Source: Mycobacterium noviomagense (GTDB lineage Bacteria; Actinomycetota; Actinomycetes; Mycobacteriales; Mycobacteriaceae). From it: a stretch of DNA of 64,000 nucleotides. Location: NCBI RefSeq assembly GCF_010731635.1, contig NZ_AP022583.1, positions 1,240,001 to 1,304,000 on the forward strand, written 5' to 3'. This document shows, in pieces, positions 41,946 through 50,957 of this stretch; positions within the stretch are counted from its first letter, which is position 1; every line of letters begins with the position of its first letter. Made by a program: the position numbers and the translations under genes. The notes beneath the pieces are model-generated. The model ran no database searches, had not been told where the DNA came from, and was given only the letters and a program-made list of their open reading frames with translations.

Positions 41946-43001
41946 CTAAGGGGCGACGGCCCGATCCTGGGTCTGCTCGCGCTTGATCTCAAGCGCGATG
42001 TCGATGAGCTGGTCTTCTTGGCCGCCGATGAGCTTGCGCTGACCCGCGCGGTGCAACAGTTGATGCGCCGGCACTCCGTAGCGCTCGGACTGGCGGACGG
42101 CATGCTTGAGGAAGCTGGAGTACACCCCGGAGTAGCCCATGATCAGCGCGTTGCGGTCCAGCAGGCATTCGGCCGGCATGGCCGGGCGCACGACGTCCTC
42201 GGCGGCATCGGCGATGTCGAAGAAGTCGATGCCGGTTTTCACGCCGATCTTGTCGAAGACCCCGATCAACGCCTCGACCGGAGCGTTGCCCGCCCCCGCG
42301 CCGAAGCGCCGGCACGAGCCGTCGATCTGCTTGGCGCCCGCGCGCACGGCCTCCACCGAATTGGCCACCCCCAACCCGAGGTTCTCGTGCCCGTGGAAAC
42401 CGACCTGGGCGTGGTCGCCGAGCTCGGCGATCAAAGCGGCGACCCGGTCGCGCACGCCTTCGAGGACCAGGGCGCCCGCGGAGTCGACGACGTAGACGCA
42501 CTGGCAGCCGGCGTCCGCCATGATCCGGGCTTGTTGGGCCAGTTTCTCCGGCGGAATCGTGTGGGCCATCATCAGGAACCCGACGGTTTCCAGGCCCAGT
42601 TCGCGGGCCAGCCCGAAGTGCTGGATGGACACGTCGGCCTCGGTGCAGTGGGTGGCGATCCGGCAGATCGACCCACCGTTGTCCTGGGCTTCTTTGATGT
42701 CGTCTTTGGTGCCGACCCCGGGCAGCATCAAGAACGCGATCTTGGCCTCTTTTGCGGTCTCGGCGGCGAGTTTGATCAGTTCCTGCTCAGGGGTTTTGGA
42801 GAAGCCGTAGTTGAACGACGATCCGCCCAAGCCGTCGCCGTGGGTCACCTCGATCACCGGCACCCCGGCAGCGTCCAGGGCCGCCACGATCGAGTGGACT
42901 TCGTCTTTGGTGAACTGGTGGCGTTTGTGGTGGGAACCGTCCCGCAGCGAGGTGTCCGTGATTCGGATGTCCCACACCGGATTGAAGAAGACCTCACTCA
43001 T
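41946..43001 (-). CDS. hsaF: 4-hydroxy-2-oxovalerate aldolase HsaF
   Basis: 351 residues of DmpG-type aldolase: the N-terminal [10 protein letters not shown] contains the catalytic Arg, metal-binding Asp and His; later [12 protein letters not shown] supplies further metal ligands. HsaF cleaves 4-hydroxy-2-oxohexanoate from steroid ring A to pyruvate and propanal, channelled to HsaG. The ATG of MSEVFF was chosen: AGGAGGAG lies about nine bases upstream, while the GTG three codons earlier abuts it. The 52 bases separating it from hsaG are a MIRU-like repeat. Confidence 0.95.
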   Translation of the reverse strand: MSEVFFNPVWDIRITDTSLRDGSHHKRHQFTKDEVHSIVAALDAAGVPVIEVTHGDGLGGSSFNYGFSKTPEQELIKLAAETAKEAKIAFLMLPGVGTKDDIKEAQDNGGSICRIATHCTEADVSIQHFGLARELGLETVGFLMMAHTIPPEKLAQQARIMADAGCQCVYVVDSAGALVLEGVRDRVAALIAELGDHAQVGFHGHENLGLGVANSVEAVRAGAKQIDGSCRRFGAGAGNAPVEALIGVFDKIGVKTGIDFFDIADAAEDVVRPAMPAECLLDRNALIMGYSGVYSSFLKHAVRQSERYGVPAHQLLHRAGQRKLIGGQEDQLIDIALEIKREQTQDRAVAP

Positions 43002-43053
43002 GGGCGTCACTCCTCCTCATCGCTTCGCTCTGCATCGTCGATGGCGCGGGTAC
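43002..43053 (-). repeat. MIRU-like intercistronic repeat, hsaG-hsaF
   Basis: Fills the whole gap between the hsaG stop (TGAGTACCC) and the hsaF ATG. Read on the minus strand it contains CGACGATGCAGAGCG and GCGATGAGGAGGAGTG, as in the ltp4-ltp3 gap, and ends in the AGGAGGAG that serves hsaF. The orientation follows transcription in both cases. Confidence 0.82.
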
Positions 43054-43968
43054 TCATCGTGTGCCTCCTGCGACCGACAGCGTCTCCTTCGCGATCTCCT
43101 CGCCGACCTTCGTGGCCGCCGCGGTCATGATGTCCAGGTTGCCCGCATAGGGGGGCAGGTAATCGCCGGCGCCCTCCACCTCGATGAAGGTGGTGACCAA
43201 AGCTTGACCGCCGGAGTTCAGCGACGGCTCGTCGAACTGCGGCTCGTTGAGCAACCGGTATCCCGGCACGTAGGTCTGCACCTCGGCGACGACGTCATGG
43301 ATGGATTTGGCGATCGCGTCGCGGTCGGCGTCCTCGGGGATCGCGCAGAAGATGGTGTCGCGCATGATCATTGGCGGGTCGGCGGGGTTCAAGATGATGA
43401 TCGCCTTACCGCGCTGCGCCCCGCCGATGGTCTCGACACCGCGGGCCGTGGTTTTGGTGAACTCGTCGATGTTGGCCCGGGTGCCGGGTCCGGCCGACAC
43501 GGACGCAACCGATGCGACGATCTCGGCGTAGGGCACTTCGGTGGCCCGGGATACCGCGTACACGACCGGGATCGTGGCCTGGCCGCCGCAGGTGATCATG
43601 TTGACGTTGGGCGCGTCGAGGTGCTCACGCAGGTTGGCGGGGGGCACCACCGCCGGGCCGACCGCGGCCGGCGTCAAGTCGACCGCCCGGATGCCGGCTT
43701 CGGCGTACTTCGGAGCTGCCGCCTTGTGCACGTAGGCGCTGGTGGCCTCGAACAGCAGGTCCGGTTTCTCCGGTTGGGCCAGCAGCCAGTCCACGCCCTC
43801 GTGGGTGGTCTCCAGTCCGAGCTTGCGGGCTCGGGCCAGGCCTTCGCTTTCCGGGTCGATGCCGACCATCCAGCGCGGCTCCAACCATTCCGAGCGCAGC
43901 AGTTTGTACAGCAAGTCGGTGCTGATATTGCCCGACCCGACGATCGCCACGGAAGCTTTGGATGGCAT
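43054..43968 (-). CDS. hsaG: acylating propanal/acetaldehyde dehydrogenase HsaG
   Basis: 304 residues of DmpF-type dehydrogenase: the NAD motif [12 protein letters not shown] at the N-terminus and the catalytic Cys in [12 protein letters not shown] near residue 130. HsaG forms a complex with HsaF and converts propanal to propionyl-CoA. It lies 10 bases after hsaE and is followed by the MIRU-like gap. Lengths and order hsaE-hsaG-hsaF equal those of M. tuberculosis Rv3536c-Rv3534c. Confidence 0.95.
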   Translation of the reverse strand: MPSKASVAIVGSGNISTDLLYKLLRSEWLEPRWMVGIDPESEGLARARKLGLETTHEGVDWLLAQPEKPDLLFEATSAYVHKAAAPKYAEAGIRAVDLTPAAVGPAVVPPANLREHLDAPNVNMITCGGQATIPVVYAVSRATEVPYAEIVASVASVSAGPGTRANIDEFTKTTARGVETIGGAQRGKAIIILNPADPPMIMRDTIFCAIPEDADRDAIAKSIHDVVAEVQTYVPGYRLLNEPQFDEPSLNSGGQALVTTFIEVEGAGDYLPPYAGNLDIMTAAATKVGEEIAKETLSVAGGTR

Positions 43969-43978
43969 GAACGCTCCT

Positions 43979-44764
43979 CTATTTGAAAGTCAACCGCACC
44001 GAGCCGAGCCCGCCGAACTCGGCGACGAAATGATCGCCGGGCCGGACGTCGATGGCTCGGGTACACGAGCCGGGTAAGACGATGTCGCCGGCCTTGAGCC
44101 GCACACCAAAACTCTCCACCTTGCGCGCCAGCCACGCCACCGCGGTGACCGGATTGCCCAACACGGCGTCACTGCGGCCCTTGGCCACCACCTCACCGTT
44201 GCGGGACAGCACCGCTTCGATTCCGGTGATGTCGATATCTGCCGGCGCCACCCGTGCCTCGCCGAGGACGAAGCCCGCCGAGGAGGCGTTGTCGGCGATG
44301 GTGTCGCACAACGCGATCGTCCAGTCGGTGATCCGGGTGTCGATCAACTCGATCGCCGGGGCGAAGGCGGCGGTCGCCTCCAGCACGTCGTGCTCGGTGC
44401 ACTCCGCACCGGGCAGGTCGGCGGCCAGGATGAATCCGACTTCCACTTCGACCCGCGGATACAGGTATTTCGCCGCCTGGACCGGGGTGTCTTCGAACAC
44501 CTGCATGTCGTCGAGCAAATGGCCGTAGTCGGGCTCGTCGACACCCATCATCTGCTGCATCGCCAGCGACGAGAGGCCTACCTTGTGCCCGAGCACCCGC
44601 GCACCGGCGGCCACCCGCTGACGGATATTGATCAGCTGGATCTCGTAGGCGTCAACAACGTCGATCTCCGGGTGGGCAGCGGTCAACGGTGGGATCGGCT
44701 GACGGCTGCGCTCGGCCTGCGCCAGGTCGGCGGCCAGCGCCTCGCGGGTGGCGGGTGGAAGCAT
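43979..44764 (-). CDS. hsaE: 2-hydroxypentadienoate-type hydratase HsaE
   Basis: 261 residues, the same length as M. tuberculosis HsaE. Fumarylacetoacetase/MhpD-like fold with [21 protein letters not shown], the metal-ligand strand [10 protein letters not shown], and the ending [26 protein letters not shown] in part. It hydrates 2-hydroxyhexa-2,4-dienoate released from ring A and passes the product to HsaF. It is first in the minus-strand hsaEGF operon and diverges from kstD across a KstR site. Confidence 0.95.
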   Translation of the reverse strand: MLPPATREALAADLAQAERSRQPIPPLTAAHPEIDVVDAYEIQLINIRQRVAAGARVLGHKVGLSSLAMQQMMGVDEPDYGHLLDDMQVFEDTPVQAAKYLYPRVEVEVGFILAADLPGAECTEHDVLEATAAFAPAIELIDTRITDWTIALCDTIADNASSAGFVLGEARVAPADIDITGIEAVLSRNGEVVAKGRSDAVLGNPVTAVAWLARKVESFGVRLKAGDIVLPGSCTRAIDVRPGDHFVAEFGGLGSVRLTFK

Positions 44765-44821
44765 TTACCGAAGTCCCCTCGTGGGTGTGACCGGGGCAGT
44801 AGCGCCCGCCCCTGGCAATTC

Positions 44822-44835
44822 TATAACGTGTTCTA
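44822..44835. promoter_or_regulatory. KstR operator, hsaE/kstD divergence
   Basis: TATAACGTGTTCTA fits TnnAACnnGTTnnA. Only one base separates it from the kstD ATG, so the site occupies the place of a ribosome binding site; see the finding on a possible leaderless or mis-started kstD. It is 57 bases before hsaE. Confidence 0.87.
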
Positions 44836-44836
44836 C

Positions 44837-46516
44837 ATGACAGCTCAGGAGTTCGACGTCGTCGTGGTCGGGAGCGGCGGCGCCGGCATGGTTGCCGCCC
44901 TTACCGCCGCTCACCGGGGCCTCTCGACAATAGTTATCGAGAAGGCTCCGCATTACGGCGGGTCGACGGCGCGCTCCGGCGGCGGCGTCTGGATTCCGAA
45001 CAACGAGGTCCTCAAGCGCGACGGCGTTCGGGATACCCCGGAGGCCGCCCGGACCTATTTGCACAGCATCATCGGCGACATCGTCGAACCGCAGCGCATC
45101 GACACCTATCTGGAGCGCGGGCCGGAGATGCTGTCGTTCGTGCTCAAGCACACCCCATTGAAGATGTGCTGGGTGCCCGGCTATTCGGACTATTACCCCG
45201 AGGCGCCGGGCGGGCGCCCGAGTGGCCGTTCGATCGAGCCGAAGCCGTTCGACGCCAAAAAACTCGGGCCCGACCTGCCGGGGCTGGAGCCGCCGTACGG
45301 CAAGGTGCCGCTGAATGTCGTTGTGATGCAACAGGACTACGTACGCTTGAACATGCTCAAGCGCCACCCGCGCGGTGTGCTGCGCAGCCTGAAGGTAGGC
45401 GCACGCACGATGTGGGCCAAGGCGACCGGCAAGAACCTGGTCGGCATGGGGCGCGCACTGATCGGCCCGCTGCGCATCGGGCTGCGGCAGGCCGACGTTC
45501 CGGTGCAGCTCAACACCGCGTTGACAGACCTTTACGTCGAGGACGGCGCGGTTCGCGGCGTGTACGTCGTGGACAGCACTTCGGAGGCATCCGAGCCGCA
45601 CCTGATCAGGGCCCGACGCGGAGTGATTTTGGCCTGCGGCGGATTCGAGCACAACGAGCAGATGCGGGTCAAATACCAGCGGGCTCCCATCACCACGGAA
45701 TGGACCGTTGGGGCCAAAGCCAACACGGGTGACGGCATTGTTGCAGCCGAAAAGCTCGGCGCCACCTTGGATCTGATGGAAGACGCCTGGTGGGGCCCGA
45801 CCGTTCCCCTCGTGGGTGCACCATGGTTCGCGTTGTCGGAGCGCAATTCACCGGGGTCGATCATCGTCAACATGTCGGGCAAGCGGTTCATGAACGAATC
45901 GATGCCCTACGTCGAGGCCGTCCACCACATGTACGGCGGGGAATATGGCCAAGGCCCCGGGCCGGGCGAGAACATCCCGGCGTGGCTGGTGTTCGACCAG
46001 CAATACCGGAACCGCTACATTTTCGCGGGACTGCAGCCTGGGCAACGTATTCCGCGTAAATGGCTGGATTCGGGTGTGATCATCCAGGCGGACACGTTGG
46101 AGGCGCTGGCCGCCAAGGCCGGGCTGCCGGTCGACGCTTTCCTTCCAACCGTGCAGCGTTTCAACGGCTTTGCGCGGTCGGGCATCGACGAGGACTTCCA
46201 CCGCGGCGAAAGCGCCTACGACCGCTATTACGGCGACCCGACCAACAAGCCCAACCCGAACCTGGGCGAGATCAGGCATCCGCCGTACTACGCCGCCAAA
46301 ATGGTTCCCGGCGACCTGGGTACCAAAGGTGGTATTCGCACCGACGTCCATGGGCGTGCGCTGCGCGACGACGGCAGCGTCATCGAAGGGCTTTACGCCG
46401 CGGGCAACGTCAGCGCCCCGGTAATGGGACACACCTATCCGGGCCCGGGCGGAACCATCGGCCCGGCGATGACATTTGGTTACCTCGCTGCTCTACACGT
46501 CGCAGGGGAGAACTGA
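44837..46516 (+). CDS. kstD: 3-ketosteroid delta1-dehydrogenase KstD
   Basis: 559 residues of flavoprotein. The FAD motif VVVGSGGAGMVAALTA is near residue 9, EKAPHYGGSTARSGGGVWIPN follows, and the C-terminal region has AAGNVSAPVMGHTYPGPGGTIG, with the conserved Tyr/Gly of the active site. KstD introduces the C1-C2 double bond in ring A, which with KshA hydroxylation leads to ring-B opening. The ATG directly follows a KstR box with no ribosome site. It is one base ahead of chsH3, so the two are co-transcribed. Length matches M. tuberculosis Rv3537. Confidence 0.95.
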   Translation: MTAQEFDVVVVGSGGAGMVAALTAAHRGLSTIVIEKAPHYGGSTARSGGGVWIPNNEVLKRDGVRDTPEAARTYLHSIIGDIVEPQRIDTYLERGPEMLSFVLKHTPLKMCWVPGYSDYYPEAPGGRPSGRSIEPKPFDAKKLGPDLPGLEPPYGKVPLNVVVMQQDYVRLNMLKRHPRGVLRSLKVGARTMWAKATGKNLVGMGRALIGPLRIGLRQADVPVQLNTALTDLYVEDGAVRGVYVVDSTSEASEPHLIRARRGVILACGGFEHNEQMRVKYQRAPITTEWTVGAKANTGDGIVAAEKLGATLDLMEDAWWGPTVPLVGAPWFALSERNSPGSIIVNMSGKRFMNESMPYVEAVHHMYGGEYGQGPGPGENIPAWLVFDQQYRNRYIFAGLQPGQRIPRKWLDSGVIIQADTLEALAAKAGLPVDAFLPTVQRFNGFARSGIDEDFHRGESAYDRYYGDPTNKPNPNLGEIRHPPYYAAKMVPGDLGTKGGIRTDVHGRALRDDGSVIEGLYAAGNVSAPVMGHTYPGPGGTIGPAMTFGYLAALHVAGEN

Positions 46517-46517
46517 G

Positions 46518-47378
46518 ATGCCGATCAACCCAGACGTCGCGCTCGGTGCCGAGTTCGGTGCTGTCGAATTTTCCTGGACTGCAACCGATGTGCAGCTCTA
46601 CAACTTGGCACTGGGAGCCGGCGCCGACCCGGTGAGTCCGCGTGAGCTCAGCTACGTCATCGACCACAAGCCGCAGGTGCTGCCCACGTTCGGCTGTGTG
46701 GCGGCATCGTTTCACCAGATCGAACCGCCGAGCGTCAGCTGGCCAGGTGTGGAGATCGACCTGGCGAAAATTCTGCATGCCTCCGAGCAAATCAGCGTGC
46801 CCGCGCCGCTGCCGCCGTCCGGCAGCGCTCATGCTTCGAGCCGCATCGTCGAGGTCTGGGACAAAGGCAAGGCCGCGGTCGTCGTCCTCGAAACGTCGGT
46901 GACGGCGCCCGACGGCACTCCGTTGTGGACGCAGCGGCGGTCGATCTTCGCCCGCGGGGAAGGCGGATTCGGCGGCGAGCGCGGCCCGTCGACGTCGGTC
47001 GAGGCGCCGGAGCGGGATCCCGACGTAGAGGTGCAGTTGCCCACGTTGCCGCAGCAGGCGCTGCTGTATCGGCTCTGCGGCGACCGCAACCCGCTGCACT
47101 CGGATCCCGAATTCGCTGCGGCGGCAGGGTTTCCGCGACCGATCCTGCACGGTTTGTGCACCTTCGGGATTACTTGCAAGGCGATCGTCGACGCCTGCCT
47201 GGATAGCGACGTGAGCCGCGTCGCCTCATACGGTGCACGTTTTGCCGGTGTGGTCTTTCCCGGCGAGACATTACTGGCGCGCATGTGGCGCGACGACGGC
47301 CGCATCGTGGCCAGCGTCACGGTGCCCACCCGCGACAACGCGGTGGTGCTCAGCGGCGTGGAGTTGGTCGCCGCCTAA
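46518..47378 (+). CDS. chsH3: steroid enoyl-CoA hydratase, double hot-dog (ChsH3/Hsd4B, Rv3538)
   Basis: 286 residues, the exact length of M. tuberculosis Rv3538. It has an N-terminal degenerate hot-dog half and a C-terminal MaoC-type half whose catalytic motif is DRNPLHSDPEFAAAAGF, followed by PRPILHGLCTFG. This is the (R)-specific hydratase architecture. ChsH3 hydrates steroid side-chain enoyl-CoA with stereochemistry opposite to EchA19. It starts one base after kstD. It ends before a hairpin and a DUF559 gene that stand where M. tuberculosis has PPE63. Confidence 0.93.
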   Translation: MPINPDVALGAEFGAVEFSWTATDVQLYNLALGAGADPVSPRELSYVIDHKPQVLPTFGCVAASFHQIEPPSVSWPGVEIDLAKILHASEQISVPAPLPPSGSAHASSRIVEVWDKGKAAVVVLETSVTAPDGTPLWTQRRSIFARGEGGFGGERGPSTSVEAPERDPDVEVQLPTLPQQALLYRLCGDRNPLHSDPEFAAAAGFPRPILHGLCTFGITCKAIVDACLDSDVSRVASYGARFAGVVFPGETLLARMWRDDGRIVASVTVPTRDNAVVLSGVELVAA

Positions 47379-47403
47379 CGTCCTTGCGGCCGAACCGCCG
47401 GGT

Positions 47404-47450
47404 GTGAAATTAGGTTCACTGCGGACGCCCGCGGGTGAACCTAACTTCAC
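47404..47450. repeat. GTGAA-TTAGGTTCAC hairpin, left of the DUF559 gene
   Basis: GTGAAATTAGGTTCAC pairs with GTGAACCTAACTTCAC 15 bases on, 16-bp arms with one mismatch. It closes the convergent gap after chsH3, and its right arm contains the stop codon of the DUF559 gene. A related hairpin lies at the other end of that gene. Confidence 0.8.
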
Positions 47451-48304
47451 TGTCGCGTTGGCAGTGGGGTATGTCGAGCCCGCGCGGCCCGGAGGCGGCG
47501 AATGATGTCAGGTTCCCGGTCGCCTGCGAGCACTCGGACGACGATCCAGCCAAGACGTTGGAGCATCTCATGGCGTTTGGCGTCGTACCGGTATTGGCGT
47601 GGGTCACTTTGATGGTGTTCGCCGTCGTATTCGACCGCGACCTTGAGATCCTCCCACCCCATGTCGAGATAGGCCACCCTACCGGTGAGCTCGTCATAGA
47701 CCCGGATCTGCGTCTTTGGCTTGGGCAGTCCGGCACGAATCAGGATGAGCCGCAGCCAGCTTTCTTTCGGAGACTCTGCTCCCGCATCGACCAGGTCCAG
47801 CGATACCCTCGCGCGGCGTAGGCCACGGCGGCCCTTGTACCGCTGCATCAGCAACTCCACGTCGGCGAGTTTGAGGTCGGTTGCGCGGGCCAGTGCGTCC
47901 ATCGCGGGTACAGCCACCATGGTGGGGTACCAGCAGGCCAGGTCAAGTGCCGTGCGGGGCGGGATAGTCACTGACACGCCGGCAATGGTCTGGGTCTCAT
48001 CAGGCTCGAACGCGGTGGTATGTACCGCCAGACCGCTGAGGCGATGCCGATTGTCGTGGATGAGCTCGGCTGGCCGCGTCACCTCTACCCATTTGCTGCC
48101 GTGCAGCGCCGCGGCGGAGAATCCGGCAACTACACCGCGACGACCTGACCATAGCCACGCGGCCGTGGCGCGGTGGACGGCGGTGACCTCGCTGTGGTGC
48201 GATATGTAGACGTCGCGAAACAACCGCGTGTGGTACGTGGCCAACTGGCCCTTGGTCAGCGCGCCTGCAGCGAGGGCTTCGCTGCCGATGAATGGCTCCC
48301 CCAT
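47447..48304 (-). CDS. AbiEi-like N-terminus fused to DUF559/Vsr-like nuclease fold
   Basis: 285 residues in two parts. Residues 1 to about 120 resemble the winged-helix AbiEi antitoxin type (GALTKGQLATYHTRLFRDVYIS, then AAWLWSGRRGVVAGFSAAALHG). The C-terminal part has the DUF559/very-short-patch-repair-like core with DMGWEDLKVAVEYDGEHHQ and GWIVVRVLAGD, where Asp and Glu could bind a metal. Such proteins are common and numerous in mycobacteria, and their function is unknown. There is no adjacent toxin gene of the AbiEii type. It is flanked on both sides by hairpins of one family and interrupts the sterol gene order, so it looks like an inserted unit. Confidence 0.85.
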   Translation of the reverse strand: MGEPFIGSEALAAGALTKGQLATYHTRLFRDVYISHHSEVTAVHRATAAWLWSGRRGVVAGFSAAALHGSKWVEVTRPAELIHDNRHRLSGLAVHTTAFEPDETQTIAGVSVTIPPRTALDLACWYPTMVAVPAMDALARATDLKLADVELLMQRYKGRRGLRRARVSLDLVDAGAESPKESWLRLILIRAGLPKPKTQIRVYDELTGRVAYLDMGWEDLKVAVEYDGEHHQSDPRQYRYDAKRHEMLQRLGWIVVRVLAGDREPDIIRRLRAARARHTPLPTRQ

Positions 48305-48364
48305 GTGCGAAGGCTGGCACGACTGGGCAATTACGTCACTTCACCGACGGTCCCCCGCGCAAGC

Positions 48365-48411
48365 ATGAAGCTACGTTCACCGCGGGGCGCCGAGAGTGCA
48401 CCTAACTTCAC
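48365..48411. repeat. related hairpin, right of the DUF559 gene
   Basis: TGAAGCTACGTTCAC and GTGCACCTAACTTCA form 15-base imperfect arms, more diverged than the left hairpin but with the same core (TTCAC, ACCTAACTTCA). It lies about 60 bases before the DUF559 start, in the 138-base gap to ltp2. Confidence 0.65.
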
Positions 48412-48442
48412 GCTGGGCGACGTGCGTGCTCCGCGAGCTGGG

Positions 48443-49603
48443 CTAGCCCAGGATCAGGCCCGACGTGGGGACCCCGGTGCCGGCGGTAACGAGGACGTGC
48501 TCGACGTTCGGCACCTGGTTCACCGAGCTGCCGCGCAGTTGACGAACACCCTCCGCGATGCCGTTCATGCCGTGGATGTAGGCCTCGCCGAGCTGGCCGC
48601 CGTGGGTGTTGATGGGTAACCGCCCGCCGAGCTCGATGGCACCATCGGCGATGAAGTCCTTGGCCTCGCCTTTACCGCAGAAACCCAACTCCTCCAACTG
48701 GATCAGCGTGAACGGCGTGAAGTGGTCGTAGAGAACGGCGGTCTGGATATCGGCCGGGTTCAGGCCCGATTGTTGCCACAATTGCCGGCCGACCAAGCCC
48801 ATCTCGGGCAGGCCGTCGAGCTCGGGCCGGTAGTAGCTGACCATCGTGTACTGGTCGGGGCTAGAGCCCTGCGCCGCGGCCTCGACGACAGCCGGCCGGT
48901 GCTTGAGGTCCTTGGCCCGCTCGGCCGAAGTCACCACGATCGCGACCGCGCCGTCGGTCTCCTGACAGCAGTCCAGCAACCGCAGCGGCTCGGCGATCCA
49001 TCGCGAGTTCTGGTGGTCCTCAATCGTTATCGGCTTTTCGTAGAAGTAGGCCTTCGGGTTCTTGGCGGCGTGCTTGCGGTCCGCGACCGAGATGGCGCCG
49101 AAGTCCCGGCTGGTGGCACCGGACAAGTGCATGTAGCGCTTCGCGATCATCGCGACCTGCGCCGCCGGTGTCGAAAGGCCGTGTGGGTACGAGAACGAGT
49201 TGTCGACGCCGGTGGAATCGGCGTTCTCGGTGAGCCGGGTCTGCACCTGACCGAATCGCATGCCGGAGCGCTCGTTGAACGCCCGGTACGCCACAACAAT
49301 ATTCGCGATCCCGGTGGCGACGGCCATCGCGGCCTGCTGGACGATCGCGCACGCCGCGCCGCCGCCGTAGTGCACCTTCGAGAAGAACGTCAGCTCGCCG
49401 ATACCGGCCGCGCGCGCGACGGCGATCTCGGTGTTGGTGTCCATCGTGAACGTGGTCAGTCCGTCGACGTCCGACGGACTGAGCCCCGCATCGTCGAGCG
49501 CATCCTGCACCGCCTCAGCGGCTAGCCGTAATTCGCTGCGACCGGAGTTCTTCGAGAAGTCGGTCGCGCCGATGCCGACAATCGCAGCTTTACCGGACAG
49601 CAC
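48443..49603 (-). CDS. ltp2: steroid side-chain retro-aldolase Ltp2
   Basis: 386 residues, exactly the M. tuberculosis length. Thiolase-like fold starting AAIVGIGATDFSKNSGRS, with VHYGGGAACAIVQQAAMAVATG, a CCQETDGAVAIVVTS core and INTHGGQLGEAYIHGMNG toward the end. With the DUF35 domain of ChsH2 it cleaves the 17-hydroxy C22 steroid-CoA to androstenedione and propionyl-CoA. Its GTG shares one base with the chsH1 stop. It is the last gene of the cyp125-fadE28-fadE29-chsH2-chsH1-ltp2 operon. Confidence 0.95.
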   Translation of the reverse strand: MLSGKAAIVGIGATDFSKNSGRSELRLAAEAVQDALDDAGLSPSDVDGLTTFTMDTNTEIAVARAAGIGELTFFSKVHYGGGAACAIVQQAAMAVATGIANIVVAYRAFNERSGMRFGQVQTRLTENADSTGVDNSFSYPHGLSTPAAQVAMIAKRYMHLSGATSRDFGAISVADRKHAAKNPKAYFYEKPITIEDHQNSRWIAEPLRLLDCCQETDGAVAIVVTSAERAKDLKHRPAVVEAAAQGSSPDQYTMVSYYRPELDGLPEMGLVGRQLWQQSGLNPADIQTAVLYDHFTPFTLIQLEELGFCGKGEAKDFIADGAIELGGRLPINTHGGQLGEAYIHGMNGIAEGVRQLRGSSVNQVPNVEHVLVTAGTGVPTSGLILG

Positions 49604-50004
49604 TACGCATCCCCCATCGTCAGCGTCGCCGTCGCGACCACATGATCGCCAAGACTATTGCTACCCACTACTTTCACAGTGACCAGCCCGTCTTCGATCG
49701 CGGTCACTTCTCCGGAGAAGGTCACCGTGTCGTACGCATACCACGGCACACCGAGCCGCAGTGAAATGGACCTGAGCAACGCCGACGGGCCGGCCCAATC
49801 GGTGACATACCGCTGCACCAGCCCGGTGTCGGTCAGGATGTTGACGAAGATGTCCTTCGAGCCTTTGGCTTGCGCCTTGTCGCGGTCGTGGTGCACGTCC
49901 TGAAAATCGCGCGTGGCCAAGGCCGTTGAGATGATGAAGGTGGGATCGCCGTAGATTGACAGCTCGGGCAGTTTGGTCCCGACTTCCACAGTTGGCGCGC
50001 TCAT
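49603..50004 (-). CDS. chsH1: MaoC-like hydratase subunit ChsH1
   Basis: 133 residues, a single hot-dog domain with the MaoC motif region FQDVHHDRDKAQAKGSKDIFVNI in part. ChsH1 forms a heterotetramer with the MaoC half of ChsH2 and hydrates the delta17(20) enoyl-CoA of the three-carbon side chain. The ATG (MSAPTVEVG) overlaps the chsH2 stop by four bases; a longer in-frame start would lie within chsH2. Stop and ltp2 start share a base, so translation of all three is coupled. Confidence 0.94.
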   Translation of the reverse strand: MSAPTVEVGTKLPELSIYGDPTFIISTALATRDFQDVHHDRDKAQAKGSKDIFVNILTDTGLVQRYVTDWAGPSALLRSISLRLGVPWYAYDTVTFSGEVTAIEDGLVTVKVVGSNSLGDHVVATATLTMGDA

Positions 50005-50957
50005 GCGTCGGGCTCCCACGCATACAGGGTCCACGCCGGACCGCTCGGGCTCTGGGGGAAGTCGATATAGATTGCGCGAACGGGCATTCCGACCTCAACC
50101 TTCGCGGGGTCGACGTTGCGCAGCTCGCCGAGCATGCGCACACCTTCCTCGAGCTCGACCAGCGCGATGACGAACGGCAGGGTGCGACCGGGCACTTTGG
50201 GTGCGTGGTGCACCACGAAGCTGAACACCGTGCCCTTGCCGCTGGCCACCACGTAGTCGATCGGAGCTTCTTTGTCCTGCCATACCGCGGGCACCGGTGG
50301 GTGCTGCAGGCTGCCGTCGGGTCGGCGCTGGATGCGCAGCTCGTGGGCGTTGACGCCGTCCCAGAAGAACTTGGTGTCGCGTGATGCCGCCGGCCGCATC
50401 ATCGTGTCGGGATCCAAGTCGTCTGGCACTGCCGGTTTGTCGCTGTCCTTGGGCCGGAATTTGAGGATGCGCCAGTTCATTTCGGCGACGTCCTCGTCGC
50501 CGACCTGCCAAACGATGTGCTGGTTGATGAACCAGCCCTCGCCGAGCGCGGTCTGCTTGGGCCCGACCACGTCGCCGAGTTCGGCGCTGACGCTGACTTC
50601 TTCACCGGGCTGCAGGTAGCGGTGATAGGTCTGCTCGCAGTTGGTGGCCACCACGCCGATATAGCCGGCGTCGTCGAAGAGCTGGATGATCCGGCCCAGC
50701 GGGTCGTCGTCGGGACGAACACCGCCCAGGCCCATCATCGTCCAGACCTGGATCATGGCCGGCGGGGCCACGATTCCGGGATGGCCGGCGGCGCGCGCGG
50801 CCGCTTCGTCGACGTAGATGGGGTTGCGGTCGCCGATGGCCTCCACCCAGTTGTTGATCATCGGCTGGTTCACCGGATCGCGGCCCGCCCGCGGCTTGCT
50901 GCGTCCGGCGGCTTTGACTTGCGCGACCGCTTCCTGGATGTCGCTCACCCCGGTCAT
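50001..50957 (-). CDS. chsH2: ChsH2: MaoC-like hydratase plus DUF35 domain
   Basis: 318 residues. The N-terminal hot-dog part is about residues 1-180, with the hydratase segment IGDRNPIYVDEAAARAAGHPGIVAPP in part. The C-terminal DUF35 OB fold includes DGVNAHELRIQRRPDGSLQHPPVP in part and KGTVFSFVVHH. The first half pairs with ChsH1 for hydration; the second binds Ltp2 for the retro-aldol step. The ATG overlaps the fadE29 stop by four bases, and longer in-frame readings would run into fadE29. Length is close to that of Rv3542c. Confidence 0.94.
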   Translation of the reverse strand: MTGVSDIQEAVAQVKAAGRSKPRAGRDPVNQPMINNWVEAIGDRNPIYVDEAAARAAGHPGIVAPPAMIQVWTMMGLGGVRPDDDPLGRIIQLFDDAGYIGVVATNCEQTYHRYLQPGEEVSVSAELGDVVGPKQTALGEGWFINQHIVWQVGDEDVAEMNWRILKFRPKDSDKPAVPDDLDPDTMMRPAASRDTKFFWDGVNAHELRIQRRPDGSLQHPPVPAVWQDKEAPIDYVVASGKGTVFSFVVHHAPKVPGRTLPFVIALVELEEGVRMLGELRNVDPAKVEVGMPVRAIYIDFPQSPSGPAWTLYAWEPDA

